64,000 nucleotides of DNA from UBA11346 sp038318565 (GTDB taxonomy: Bacteria; Planctomycetota; UBA11346), in the NCBI GenBank assembly GCA_038318565.1, contig JBBQCI010000007.1, forward strand, positions 1 to 64,000, read 5' to 3'. The notes under the pieces were generated by a model. It made no database searches, was not told the DNA's origin, and was given only the letters and a program-made list of their open reading frames with translations. The position numbers were made by a program, and so were the translations under genes. Below are positions 1-7,800 of this stretch, one piece after another; position 1 is the stretch's first letter; the number at the start of each line of letters is the position of its first letter.

Positions 1-1299
1 CCATGCGGCAGCGGTGGTCGGCGTCACCGAGAGGACCAAGCTAGTAGTGGCGCTAGCTGTAACCGGGGTGCCGGGTTGGGTGGTGAACGAGACGGTGCAA
101 TTCGTCAGCGTGCCGGAGGTGGCGAAGGCACCGAGCGTCAGCGGAGCTGTTCCACTGTTGGTGATGGTGTAGGTCAACGTCGAGGCAGTTCCGGCAACCG
201 CTGTGGTCACCGTATCGGTACCACCATCAGCAATGGCGGCGGCGCTCCGGGTAACATCGGCCTCAGGGGCCGTTGTGCCACTGATGGTCCAGTTGTAGGG
301 GTTCTCGTTGAGGTCGTTGTTGGCGCCGGTTACCACTGCACTCCAGTCTCCGACCCCGGGCGTCACTGACACCACCAATGTGGTCGTTCCACCGGAAGCC
401 CCCACTGAAGCGGCCGGCTGGGTGAACGTCACTGCGCAGTTGATCAAGGTGCCTGTGGTGAAGTCGGATAGAGTTAGCGGAGCTGAACCGTTGTTCGTAA
501 TTGTGTAGGTCAGTGGAGTGGCAGTCGAAGCCACTAGACCGGTTACCGCATCGGTGCCGCCATCAGTGATGCCCGTTGCTCCGCGGGTGATGTCGGCCTC
601 GGGAGCGAGAACGTTGGTCGCAGTACCGCTGATCGTCCAGTTGTAGGGGTTCTCGTTGCCATCGTTGGTGACGCCGCTGAGGTTCGCACTCCATGATGCG
701 GCTGACGGCGTCACCGTGATCACCAGGGTCGTTGTGCCCGCGGCGGTCACAGGGGAGGTCGGCTGGGTCGTCACCGTGACGGCACAGTTGCTAGCTGCAG
801 TCTGCGTGAATGCGGCAACCGTTAGATTGGCCGTGCCGCTGTTTGTAATCGTATAGGTCAGACTGGTCGGGGTTGAGATTACCGTGCCAGTGACGGTGTC
901 GGTACCACCATCGGTAATGGCGGTTGCGCCGCGGGTGACCTCAGCTTCGGGAGCAGGAGCAGCTGAAGCCGTGCCACTGATGGTCCAGTTGTAGGGATTC
1001 TCGTTGCCGTCGTTGGTGACGCTACTAAGCGCCACGCTCCAAGACGCTGCCGTCGGGGTAATGGATACCACCAGGTTGGAACTGCCTGCTGCGGCCACAG
1101 ACGTTGCCGGCTGGGTCGTGAAGCTGAGCGTGCAGTTTGTGGCAGCAGACTGGGTGAAGTTGGCTACCGTCAAAGCAGCATTGCCGAGGTTGGCGACAGC
1201 GTAGGTGAGGTTGGTCGAACTGGAGATGACCGTTCCGGTGACCGTGTCTGTTCCGCCATCGGGTATCAAGGTTGTGCCGCGGGTTACGTCGGCTTCGGG
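1..1299 (-). repeat. Four coding tandem repeats of 336-348 bp
   Basis: Reading the minus strand, units begin with the Pro codon of PEADVTRG or PEAEVTRG at 1299, 951, 603 and 267. The first two steps are exactly 348 bp and the third is 336 bp because the linker is four codons shorter. The codon for the Trp of NPYNW recurs at 987, 639 and 291. The units are similar but clearly diverged, so this is an old protein-domain array. The fourth copy is cut by the window edge. Confidence 0.85.
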
Positions 1300-1821
1300 A
1301 GTCTGAATGACTAGACTTCCTGCGGTCAGAGTGACTCCTGATGACGCAATTGGTCCTGCAGCATCGTAAAAGACACTAGCTACTCCGCCAAGCGTAAGTG
1401 AAATCGGGAAGGTGCCTGAATTAATCCCGGTTGTGTCTATTTTTACTTGTGCGATGGATCCCGAACCAGCGACAGTCCCACTAGTGGTGATAATCTGCCA
1501 ATTTGCTGTCCCCGATCCAAGATTCGGATTCGCGGCGTAAATTGCCGTTCCTCCCCAAATTGTTCCAACCAATACGTCAGTTGTTGATGGCGAACCAGAT
1601 ACGATCGGTGGCGTTACTACTGGCCCAGTCGTCCCATCTCCAACGGTGAGATAAAAATCTACACCTGAAAGCTGGACGCCTCCGCTGACCTGAATATTGA
1701 CGATTTGACCAGCTTGATTTGGCAGCAGAGAGACAGTGCCAATATTGACGGACACCGCAGCAACAGCCTGCACGGAGCACATCGCCAAGAGTACGATGAA
1801 CCACGAGAATGTTTTTATCAT
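1..1821 (-). CDS. Secreted protein with tandem Hydin-like (choice-of-anchor D type) repeats, partial
   Basis: The reading frame is open from an ATG at 1821 to the left edge, so the C-terminus lies outside the window. It begins with a clear Sec signal peptide (MIKTFSWFIVLLAMCSVQA). About 150 residues of beta-rich sequence resembling a cohesin-like fold follow (QAGQIVNIQVSGG, VDFYLTVGDG). From about residue 175 there are at least four copies of a 112-116 residue module. Each opens with PEADVTRG and contains DGGTDTVTG, LTYTITNSGTA and NENPYNWTISG. These signatures fit the ASPM/SPD-2/Hydin-like immunoglobulin modules of large secreted bacterial proteins. I infer a surface or extracellular structural or adhesive protein. 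It lies 54 bp downstream of a cohesin/dockerin-like gene on the same strand, probably in one transcript. The shine-dalgarno is weak. Function is unknown beyond the fold. Confidence 0.8.
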   Translation of the reverse strand, partial: MIKTFSWFIVLLAMCSVQAVAAVSVNIGTVSLLPNQAGQIVNIQVSGGVQLSGVDFYLTVGDGTTGPVVTPPIVSGSPSTTDVLVGTIWGGTAIYAANPNLGSGTANWQIITTSGTVAGSGSIAQVKIDTTGINSGTFPISLTLGGVASVFYDAAGPIASSGVTLTAGSLVIQTPEADVTRGTTLIPDGGTDTVTGTVISSSTNLTYAVANLGNAALTVANFTQSAATNCTLSFTTQPATSVAAAGSSNLVVSITPTAASWSVALSSVTNDGNENPYNWTISGTASAAPAPEAEVTRGATAITDGGTDTVTGTVISTPTSLTYTITNSGTANLTVAAFTQTAASNCAVTVTTQPTSPVTAAGTTTLVITVTPSAASWSANLSGVTNDGNENPYNWTISGTATNVLAPEADITRGATGITDGGTDAVTGLVASTATPLTYTITNNGSAPLTLSDFTTGTLINCAVTFTQPAASVGASGGTTTLVVSVTPGVGDWSAVVTGANNDLNENPYNWTISGTTAPEADVTRSAAAIADGGTDTVTTAVAGTASTLTYTITNSGTAPLTLGAFATSGTLTNCTVSFTTQPGTPVTASATTSLVLSVTPTTAAAW

Positions 1822-1875
1822 GTCATGCTCACGATGCGCCGGTTGGAATAGGGTAAGCAAACTGAATGACGACCG

Positions 1876-3126
1876 TCATGGAACAGCAACTAGCGCCAGC
1901 GACGACCCTGGTCCCGTGCCATTCAAGCGAACAACAAGTTGATCACCAACGCCAACTGATTTATCTCTGTTATAGTCGTAAACATTCGTAACAAGGGCAG
2001 TCCCTGGAACAACGCCGTTAATACGCACGCCAAGTTGATCACCTACCCCGGCATAGGTATTTGTCGCATTATCTCCACAATCCCCGATCGCATTCCCAAA
2101 GTAAAACACGTACGGTGCCGAAAGGCCCGTCGTTCCCGTCGCCTTCACTTCAACCCGCAACCACTGCTTCTGGATCGCGTTATCCGTCCAGATCAGCGAG
2201 ATGCGCGAGCTTGCGCCAGCGCCAGCACCAGCGCGCACCACCACGGTGGTTGGCACGGGCGCCGCAGCCCAGCCGGCAGGCGTGTTGTTGTTGCCGACCG
2301 TAAAGATGAAGTCCGACGCGGTGGGCGTGCCAGGCAGGCTAATCACATCGACCATCACGCCGTTGATGCCACGGCTGTACGAGGTGTAATTGGCGAAGGT
2401 GGCGGTCTGGCCCGGACGGAGGGCCGACTTGTTCGTGGCGATGGCGGCATCGTCGCTGGCGTTGGCCGCCGCGTCATTGCCATCCCAAGCTGAACGATTG
2501 TAGAAGATCTTGGTGCCGGCCACGCTGGACGCTGACACCGAGTCGGTCAGGGTCACTTTGGTCGGGACTGTCGCGAGGGCGCGGTTGGCTCCGGCGGCGT
2601 TGATCAGGGTCCAACTGAAGTCGCCCGCGATGGGCGAGGTGATGTCGGTGGTCCCAGAGGCAATCCGCTTAAAGGTCAGCACAGCCACGGATCCGCTACC
2701 ACCACCGTTGTTGGGGTAAGTCGGAGGCGTACCTGCGACTTCGTAATAACCGCCTGTACGAACTTCGCCGGAATTGTTGATGTCGGCCAACGAACGTGAA
2801 TCCGGCACGAAGGTCGTAAATGCTCCGCCACCTTGAGCCGTCAAGTTCACCTTGGTCTTGTCAAACCGCAGGACCTGGCCCCAGCAGCTGAAGCCCGAGG
2901 CGCCACCGACAGACACGGTAACGGTGAACGTGGTCGTGGTACTGACCGGTGGCGTGGTGGTCGAGGCAACCAAGGTGCCAGTTTCCGCCGCGTGGGCAGA
3001 GGACCAACCCAGGGCAATCAGGCAGGCAACTGCAACCCAGAAAGACCCACTACGAGTCTCTGCTATCGCCCTCATCTGGTGATTGTGGACGGTGTTGGCG
3101 TTCACGGCAATAGAATTCGGCTGCAT
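1876..3126 (-). CDS. Secreted cohesin-like / dockerin-like protein
   Basis: A 416-residue exported protein. The ATG at 3126 is preferred because AAGGTGAGG sits six bases upstream; a GTG four codons earlier is less likely. A signal segment (FWVAVACLIALGWSSAHA) ends near residue 45 after a long n-region. Residues ~50-175 look like a cohesin-type beta sandwich (FTVTVSVGG, LRFDKTKVNL, VAVLTFKRI). The C-terminus has two dockerin-like segments: one ending VGDQLGVRIN and a canonical Ca-loop DYNRDKSVGVGDQLVVRLN with Asp, Asn and Asp at calcium-ligand spacing. Cohesin and dockerin folds pair extracellularly in cellulosomes; in planctomycete-like genomes they occur in other secreted proteins of unknown role. 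The neighbouring Hydin-repeat gene follows after 54 bp. No catalytic domain is visible. Confidence 0.75.
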   Translation of the reverse strand: MQPNSIAVNANTVHNHQMRAIAETRSGSFWVAVACLIALGWSSAHAAETGTLVASTTTPPVSTTTTFTVTVSVGGASGFSCWGQVLRFDKTKVNLTAQGGGAFTTFVPDSRSLADINNSGEVRTGGYYEVAGTPPTYPNNGGGSGSVAVLTFKRIASGTTDITSPIAGDFSWTLINAAGANRALATVPTKVTLTDSVSASSVAGTKIFYNRSAWDGNDAAANASDDAAIATNKSALRPGQTATFANYTSYSRGINGVMVDVISLPGTPTASDFIFTVGNNNTPAGWAAAPVPTTVVVRAGAGAGASSRISLIWTDNAIQKQWLRVEVKATGTTGLSAPYVFYFGNAIGDCGDNATNTYAGVGDQLGVRINGVVPGTALVTNVYDYNRDKSVGVGDQLVVRLNGTGPGSSLALVAVP

Positions 3127-3374
3127 GGGGGACCTCACCTTCTATGTGCCGCCGGTACCTCGTTTATTTCGTTTTTGTCATGGTCATTTGCCCATGTGAG
3201 TGATTCGCTGGCCGCTATTATTCATTGTAACCTTATGCCTATATGATAATTACAGCCATGTACCGATTACTGATCTAAAGACTCATCGCGCGACAACAAC
3301 ATGGGTCCGTTATGGCCGTAGCCACCTCACATATCCCGTGATGGGTCCGTACGGATCTATTCTATTGCCTCTTG
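3127..3374. other. AT-richer intergenic region with repeated octamer and a small palindrome
   Basis: About 250 bp between the GntR gene and the cohesin-like gene, with no convincing reading frame. GGGTCCGT occurs twice about 41 bp apart (near 3303 and 3344), the second copy running into the 10-bp palindrome TCCGTACGGA at 3346-3355. The region should contain the promoter of the minus-strand secreted-protein genes, but I cannot assign -35/-10 boxes with confidence. Confidence 0.4.
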
Positions 3375-4040
3375 CTACGCGTAATGAGCCGCAGCCCGCC
3401 GGTTATGCTCGCGAATAACGGCCTGCAGGGACACCTCATCGCGCTTCTTCAGCGCTGCGACCACCAGGCGATGCTCGGACTCGGCCCGAATGCGATCTGG
3501 CGCTGCGCTATCCTTGAAACGCAGGCGGTAGAGGCGCTCCCATTCGCTGCTGACCGTGGCGAGGTGCTCGGCGATGCGCGGCATGTGGGCGCAGGCGGCG
3601 AAGCGGGCATGAAACCGGGCGTTGGCTTCTTCCCAACGTGCCGCCGGCGCCCGCTCAACAGCCTCAGCGGCCTTGAGCAGTTCGCTCAGATCATCGTCGG
3701 TCGCGCGGTCGATGGCATGGCGGGCGGCTGCCAGCTCCAGGCATTCCAACAGCGTAAACAGCTCGGTTGCAGCCTGTTCGTCAAATCCCGTTACCACTGG
3801 CCCGACATGCGGTTGCGAAGTCACTAGGCGCTCGGCCTCCAGTTGGCGCATGGCCTCGCGCACCGGGATTATCGACACCCCGAAACGACGGGCCACTTCG
3901 TCGATCACGACACGCTCGCCAGGGCGCAATCGGCCCCCGAGGATGGCATCGCGCAGGGCGGCCAGCACCATGGCCTGTTTGGTCGGAAATGTCCCGGCTG
4001 GCGGGCGCAACTGATCCATGGCACTTAGGTTAGTACTCAT
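3375..4040 (-). CDS. GntR-family (FadR/FCD subfamily) transcriptional regulator
   Basis: A 221-residue regulator. Residues ~18-85 form the GntR winged helix: KQAMVLAALRDAILGGRLRP leads into the recognition region DEVARRFGVSIIPVREAMRQ and the wing residues RLVTSQPHVGPVV. Residues ~90-215 are an all-helical FCD ligand-binding domain. Such proteins usually repress sugar-acid or organic-acid catabolic genes and release DNA on binding a pathway intermediate. The gene is divergent from an oxidoreductase/isomerase pair, and a 24-bp perfect palindrome lies 10 bp upstream of its start. Control of that operon and of itself is therefore likely. The inducer cannot be read from sequence. Confidence 0.9.
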   Translation of the reverse strand: MSTNLSAMDQLRPPAGTFPTKQAMVLAALRDAILGGRLRPGERVVIDEVARRFGVSIIPVREAMRQLEAERLVTSQPHVGPVVTGFDEQAATELFTLLECLELAAARHAIDRATDDDLSELLKAAEAVERAPAARWEEANARFHARFAACAHMPRIAEHLATVSSEWERLYRLRFKDSAAPDRIRAESEHRLVVAALKKRDEVSLQAVIREHNRRAAAHYA

Positions 4041-4049
4041 CTCTTGATT

Positions 4050-4073
4050 TCATATATCATATATGATATATGA
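4050..4073. promoter_or_regulatory. 24-bp perfect palindrome, probable operator of the divergent GntR regulator
   Basis: The half-site TCATATATCATA is followed by its exact reverse complement with no spacer. It lies between the GntR start (4040) and the preferred oxidoreductase start (4099). Purely A/T-rich palindromes with ATGATAT steps are typical of FadR-subfamily operators. The position would block both promoters. Confidence 0.75.
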
Positions 4074-4098
4074 TGCCAGCACCCCAGGACACGCATAC

Positions 4099-5265
4099 AT
4101 GGCGATCAAGCGCATCGGCATCATCCTCAACGGCGTCACCGGCCGCATGGGGACCAATCAGCACCTCCACCGCTCGATCGTCGCGATCATGAAGCAGGGC
4201 GGGGTGAAGGTCTCGGACGACCTGACGCTGATGCCGGATCCGATCCTGACCGGCCGCAGCGCCAACAAGCTACAGGCCCTGTCCGACCGCTTCAGCGTCG
4301 AAGCCGGCGCCAAGCTGCCGATCTCCACCGACCTCGACGCCTGTCTGGCTGATCCCACGTACGAGATCTTCTTCGACGCCAGCGGCACCCTGCAGCGGGC
4401 CGGCTTCATCGAGAAGGCGGTCAAGGCGAAGAAGGCGATCTACTGCGAGAAGCCCACCGCCGTCACCACCAGCGAGGCTCTGCGCCTCGCCGACGTATGC
4501 GAGAAGGGCGGGGTGAAGAACGGCGTGGTGCAGGACAAGCTGTGGCTGCCCGGCCTGCGCAAGTTCCAGATGCTCAAGGACCAGGGTTTCTTCGGTAAGA
4601 TTCTCTCGGTGCGCGGCGAGTTCGGCTACTGGGTCTTCGAAGGCACCGGCTTCGACCTGCCCGCCCAGCGGCCGAGCTGGAACTACCGCGCCGAGGATGG
4701 GGGCGGCATGATCATCGACATGCACTGCCACTGGCGCTACGTCATCGACAATCTGTTCGGCAACGTGAAGAGCGTCAGCTGCCTCGCGGCCACCCACATC
4801 GGCGAGCGAGTTGACGAATCGGGCAAAACGTACACGTGCACCGCCGACGACTCGGCCTACGCCACGTTCCTGCTCGACAACGGCGTCGTCTGCCACTTCA
4901 ACAGCAGCTGGAACGTGCGCGTGCGCCGCGACGACCTGCTCACCCTGCAGGTCGATGGGACCAAGGGCTCGGCGGTGGTCGGCCTGCGCAAGTGCTGGAT
5001 CCAGCACGCTGGCTGCACGCCCAAGCCCGTGTGGAACCCGGATATCGACCAACCGATCAACTTCAACGCAGGTTGGCAGGAAGTACCGGACAACCTGCCC
5101 TATGACAACGCCTTCAAGATCCAGTGGGAGATGTTCCTCAAGCACGTCGCGCTTGATGCGCCGTTCCGCTGGACCCTGCGTGAAGGCGCCAAAGGCGTGC
5201 AGTTGGCCGAGCTGTCGCTGCAGTCGAGCAAGGAGCGTCGCTGGATCGACGTGCCCGGGCTATGA
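4099..5265 (+). CDS. Gfo/Idh/MocA-family NAD(P)-dependent oxidoreductase
   Basis: A 388-residue cytoplasmic dehydrogenase expected to act on a sugar, inositol or sugar-acid substrate. The ATG at 4099 has CAGGA ten bases upstream and leaves the palindromic operator outside the gene; an ATG at 4063 falls inside the operator and is rejected as start. The N-terminal Rossmann region begins IKRIGIILNGVTGRMG. The family EKP motif is present (AIYCEKPTAV), and the substrate domain includes GGGMIIDMHCHWRYV. The next gene, a sugar-phosphate isomerase, overlaps by 4 bp (ATGA), so the two are translationally coupled. Regulation by the divergent GntR protein is inferred. The exact substrate is unknown. Confidence 0.88.
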   Translation: MAIKRIGIILNGVTGRMGTNQHLHRSIVAIMKQGGVKVSDDLTLMPDPILTGRSANKLQALSDRFSVEAGAKLPISTDLDACLADPTYEIFFDASGTLQRAGFIEKAVKAKKAIYCEKPTAVTTSEALRLADVCEKGGVKNGVVQDKLWLPGLRKFQMLKDQGFFGKILSVRGEFGYWVFEGTGFDLPAQRPSWNYRAEDGGGMIIDMHCHWRYVIDNLFGNVKSVSCLAATHIGERVDESGKTYTCTADDSAYATFLLDNGVVCHFNSSWNVRVRRDDLLTLQVDGTKGSAVVGLRKCWIQHAGCTPKPVWNPDIDQPINFNAGWQEVPDNLPYDNAFKIQWEMFLKHVALDAPFRWTLREGAKGVQLAELSLQSSKERRWIDVPGL

Positions 5266-6068
5266 GCGGATTATCCATCCACACCATGACCACGAAGCCG
5301 TGGTCGCTGGAACAGGCCTGCGCCAATTACGCCAAGGCCGGGGTGCAGGGCGTCACGGTGTGGCGCCAGCACCTCGCGCCCTCTGGCGCAGCCAAGGGAC
5401 GCGAACTGCTCAAGACCCACGGACTGACCTGCACGGCGCTGTGCCGCGGCGGCTTCTTTCCAGCAGTCGATCAGGCCGGGCGTAACACAGCGATCGAGGA
5501 CAACCGCATCGCCATTCGCGATGCGCAGGAACTCGGCGCGCCGATGGTCGTGCTGGTCTGCGGTGCGGTACCCGGGTTGCCGTTGGCCGAGGCCCGCAAG
5601 ATGGTCGAGGATGGCATCTGCGCGGTCGAGCCAGAAGCCCGCGCTGCCGGGGTGAAGTTAGCGATCGAACCACTGCATCCGATGTACGCCGCTGACCGCA
5701 GCTGCATCACCACTTTGGGCGAGGCGCGACGTCTGTGCGAGCGCATCAACAGCTCGGCGGTCGGCATCGCCCTGGATGTGTTTCACGTCTGGTGGGACCC
5801 AGAACTGGAAGCGGAAATCAGCAAAAGCGGCAAGTGGACCTGCGGCTTCCACCTGTGCGACTGGCGCGCCCCCCTGCGCGACATGCTCAACGACCGTTCG
5901 GTCATGGGCGATGGCTGCATTCCGCTGCGACGCATCCGCGAACTGGTGCGCAAGGCTGGCTTCACCGGTTGGGACGAAGTCGAGATATTCAGCGATGAAT
6001 TGTGGGCTGGCGACCAGTCAGCGTTGGTCGACCGCATCGCTTCAGCCTACCGTCAGCACTGCCTATAG
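5262..6068 (+). CDS. Sugar phosphate isomerase/epimerase (TIM-barrel, AP-endonuclease 2 fold)
   Basis: A 268-residue protein of the xylose-isomerase-like TIM-barrel superfamily. Metal-binding type residues are present in LAIEPLHPMYAAD, VGIALDVFHVWWDPE, CGFHLCDWR and WDEVEIFSDELW, giving the Glu/Asp/His/Glu ligand set expected for a divalent-metal isomerase. It starts on an ATGA overlap with the upstream oxidoreductase. Such pairs interconvert and oxidise sugar or inositol derivatives; which one cannot be told from the sequence. A perfect palindrome lies 12 bp after its stop. Confidence 0.85.
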   Translation: MSGLSIHTMTTKPWSLEQACANYAKAGVQGVTVWRQHLAPSGAAKGRELLKTHGLTCTALCRGGFFPAVDQAGRNTAIEDNRIAIRDAQELGAPMVVLVCGAVPGLPLAEARKMVEDGICAVEPEARAAGVKLAIEPLHPMYAADRSCITTLGEARRLCERINSSAVGIALDVFHVWWDPELEAEISKSGKWTCGFHLCDWRAPLRDMLNDRSVMGDGCIPLRRIRELVRKAGFTGWDEVEIFSDELWAGDQSALVDRIASAYRQHCL

Positions 6069-6079
6069 GCCCACCCTCC

Positions 6080-6101
6080 ACTGTCCGGATATCCGGACAG
6101 T
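6080..6101. promoter_or_regulatory. 22-bp perfect palindrome, operator or hairpin
   Basis: The half-site ACTGTCCGGAT is followed by its exact reverse complement with no spacer. It sits 12 bp after the isomerase stop and about 44 bp before the next start at 6145. There is no loop and no downstream T run, so an operator is more likely than an intrinsic terminator. Confidence 0.5.
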
Positions 6102-6144
6102 ATTACCGCTCGACTGGCCATTGCAGCTCGGTCGAATGATCGTC

Positions 6145-6642
6145 ATGAGTAAGACTGTCACGACCAGACGCGTCATCCGGCCTTCAGGCGGCGTTGACGC
6201 TCCCCACGTGAACGCCCCTCAGCCCCCATCGGCGGCGTTACAGCCGCTGCAGCGACCGTCGGCTCCCCCGAAGACCACCTTGTGGGGATCTTGGCAGGCT
6301 CGCCTGGCGACGATGGAGCGCCATCTCGCGGCCAACCTGCCTGCTGATCTCACCAAAATCCGCACAGCGCCGTCGCAGCCCGACCTAGCCGAAGCACGCA
6401 GACTCCAGGCCCTGTACGTCGATCCCTGGAGCGGCCTGGTCGATACCTTTGACGCTTCGTCATCGACAACGGATCTGCCCGATCAGGTGCTGCGCGACTA
6501 TCGTCAATACTTGGCGCTGCGTGCAGCCACCTTTAGTACCCTGGTCAAACGATGCCTGGCCCCCAGCGAGCAGAACCAACGACTGCTTGAGGCAGCCAGC
6601 AGCGAGGTCGAACGCTTCATCGCCGCCCGCCGAACCGGGTGA
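6145..6642 (+). CDS. Hypothetical helical protein with Pro-rich N-terminus
   Basis: A 165-residue protein I do not recognise. Residues ~10-55 are rich in Pro and Ala and probably disordered; residues ~55-165 look helical (WGSWQARLATMERHLAANL, DYRQYLALRAATFSTLVKR, ASSEVERFIAARR). There is no signal peptide or membrane segment. I chose the ATG at 6145, with another ATG at 6136 in the same frame; neither has a strong ribosome binding site. The frame continues open upstream into the isomerase gene, but that part has shadow-like composition. It lies behind the 22-bp palindrome and is convergent with the next gene. Confidence 0.6.
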   Translation: MSKTVTTRRVIRPSGGVDAPHVNAPQPPSAALQPLQRPSAPPKTTLWGSWQARLATMERHLAANLPADLTKIRTAPSQPDLAEARRLQALYVDPWSGLVDTFDASSSTTDLPDQVLRDYRQYLALRAATFSTLVKRCLAPSEQNQRLLEAASSEVERFIAARRTG

Positions 6643-6664
6643 GGCCCATCTGCGACCCTGCGGG

Positions 6665-7744
6665 CTACGCTAGACGCACCGCCACGGCCTGGGCCTGCAG
6701 GCACAGTTCCGCCGCCTTGAACGCGTGGGCCTGGGTCATCGCCGTCTCGCTGCGGTCTAGGCAGTCACGGATCAGCCGACCGAAGTAGGGATAGCCTGTC
6801 TTACCCGCGCAGTTCATCCGGTGTTCGCCCTGCTGGTCGACCAGGATGAGCTGTTCGCCACCGTTGTCGGTGGTGACATCGATGTACTTGCGCAGCTCGA
6901 TATAGCCTTCGGTGCCCAGCAGGATGAGACGGCCATCGCCCCAGCTGCGCAGACCGTTCGGATTGAGCCAATCGACCCGGTGGTAACCACTGGCGCCATT
7001 GCCGCCGATCACCGTCACGTCGCCGAAGTCCTCAAGCTCAGGATGCTGCGGGAAACGGTAGTTGGCAACCTTCGAGGCCTGGATGGTGGCTTCGGTGTTG
7101 CCGGTGTAGAACAGAAACTGTTCGAGCTGATGGCTGCCGATGTCGCAGAGAATGCCGCCGTATTTGGCCTTTTCATAGAACCAGGCGGGACGACAGCCGG
7201 CGGGACCATGGCGATGCGGTCCGGTACCGATGACTTGCACGACCCGACCGATACGGCCCTGCTCGACCAGATCGCCAGCGGCGATGGCGCATTCGACATG
7301 CAGGCGCTCGGAATAGTAGACCATGTACTTGCGGCCGGTCTCAGCGACCACCCGCTTGGCCTCGGCCAACTGCACCAGACTGGTGAACGGCGTCTTGTCA
7401 GTGAAGTAATCTTTGCCGTGCCGCATCACGCGGCATCCCAGTGGGCCGCGATCGCACGGCACCGCTGCAGCTGCCACTAGACGAATCGTCGGATCTTCAA
7501 GGATCTCGCGCGGATCGGCGACCGCTTGCACCTGCGGATAGGATTTCACAAATCCGGCGACCTTGGCCGGATCCGGATCATAGACCTTCGTCAGGGTCCC
7601 GCCTGCTTCGATCAGGCCATTGCACTGGCCGCTGATGTGGCCGTGATCGAGATGCATGGCGGCAAAGCGGAACTCTCCCGCCGTGACCACGGGAGCCGGT
7701 TTGCCCTTGGGCGCGAAGTTCATGCCGTCGGACGCGTTGCTCAT
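6665..7744 (-). CDS. Gfo/Idh/MocA-family oxidoreductase (ThuA-associated type)
   Basis: A 359-residue protein with a Rossmann half (FRFAAMHLDHGHISGQ, LTKVYDPDPAKVAGF) and a Gfo/Idh/MocA C-terminal half (GGILCDIGSHQLEQFLFYTG). The usual catalytic EKP is replaced by DKTP (KDYFTDKTPF), a real departure from the canonical active-site motif although the Lys is kept. It lies 56 bp downstream of a ThuA-family gene on the same strand, a pairing often seen in Planctomycetota and Lentisphaerota carbohydrate loci. I infer dehydrogenation of a sugar derivative, controlled with ThuA through the palindrome at 8585. The ATG at 7744 lacks a clear ribosome binding site; an ATG seven codons later is possible. 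Confidence 0.85.
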   Translation of the reverse strand: MSNASDGMNFAPKGKPAPVVTAGEFRFAAMHLDHGHISGQCNGLIEAGGTLTKVYDPDPAKVAGFVKSYPQVQAVADPREILEDPTIRLVAAAAVPCDRGPLGCRVMRHGKDYFTDKTPFTSLVQLAEAKRVVAETGRKYMVYYSERLHVECAIAAGDLVEQGRIGRVVQVIGTGPHRHGPAGCRPAWFYEKAKYGGILCDIGSHQLEQFLFYTGNTEATIQASKVANYRFPQHPELEDFGDVTVIGGNGASGYHRVDWLNPNGLRSWGDGRLILLGTEGYIELRKYIDVTTDNGGEQLILVDQQGEHRMNCAGKTGYPYFGRLIRDCLDRSETAMTQAHAFKAAELCLQAQAVAVRLA

Positions 7745-7800
7745 GCGGATTAGTATGGAACTAGACCGCGAACGCCAATCCCGGCCCGTCCCCGTCGCTG

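Noticed and set aside
1..1299. Regular 348-bp periodicity that could suggest a CRISPR-like or satellite array
   Set aside because: The units are in-frame protein modules with diverged codons and no short identical direct repeats.
4063..4098. Earlier ATG for the oxidoreductase gene
   Set aside because: It lies inside the palindromic operator and adds 12 residues unlike the family; the ATG at 4099 has a ribosome binding site.
4270..5145. Long minus-strand reading frame opposite the oxidoreductase gene
   Set aside because: It is a GC-driven shadow of a well-supported gene: no family motifs and no ribosome binding site.
6080..6101. Palindrome as an intrinsic terminator
   Set aside because: No loop bases and no following T run; an operator or generic element is more consistent.
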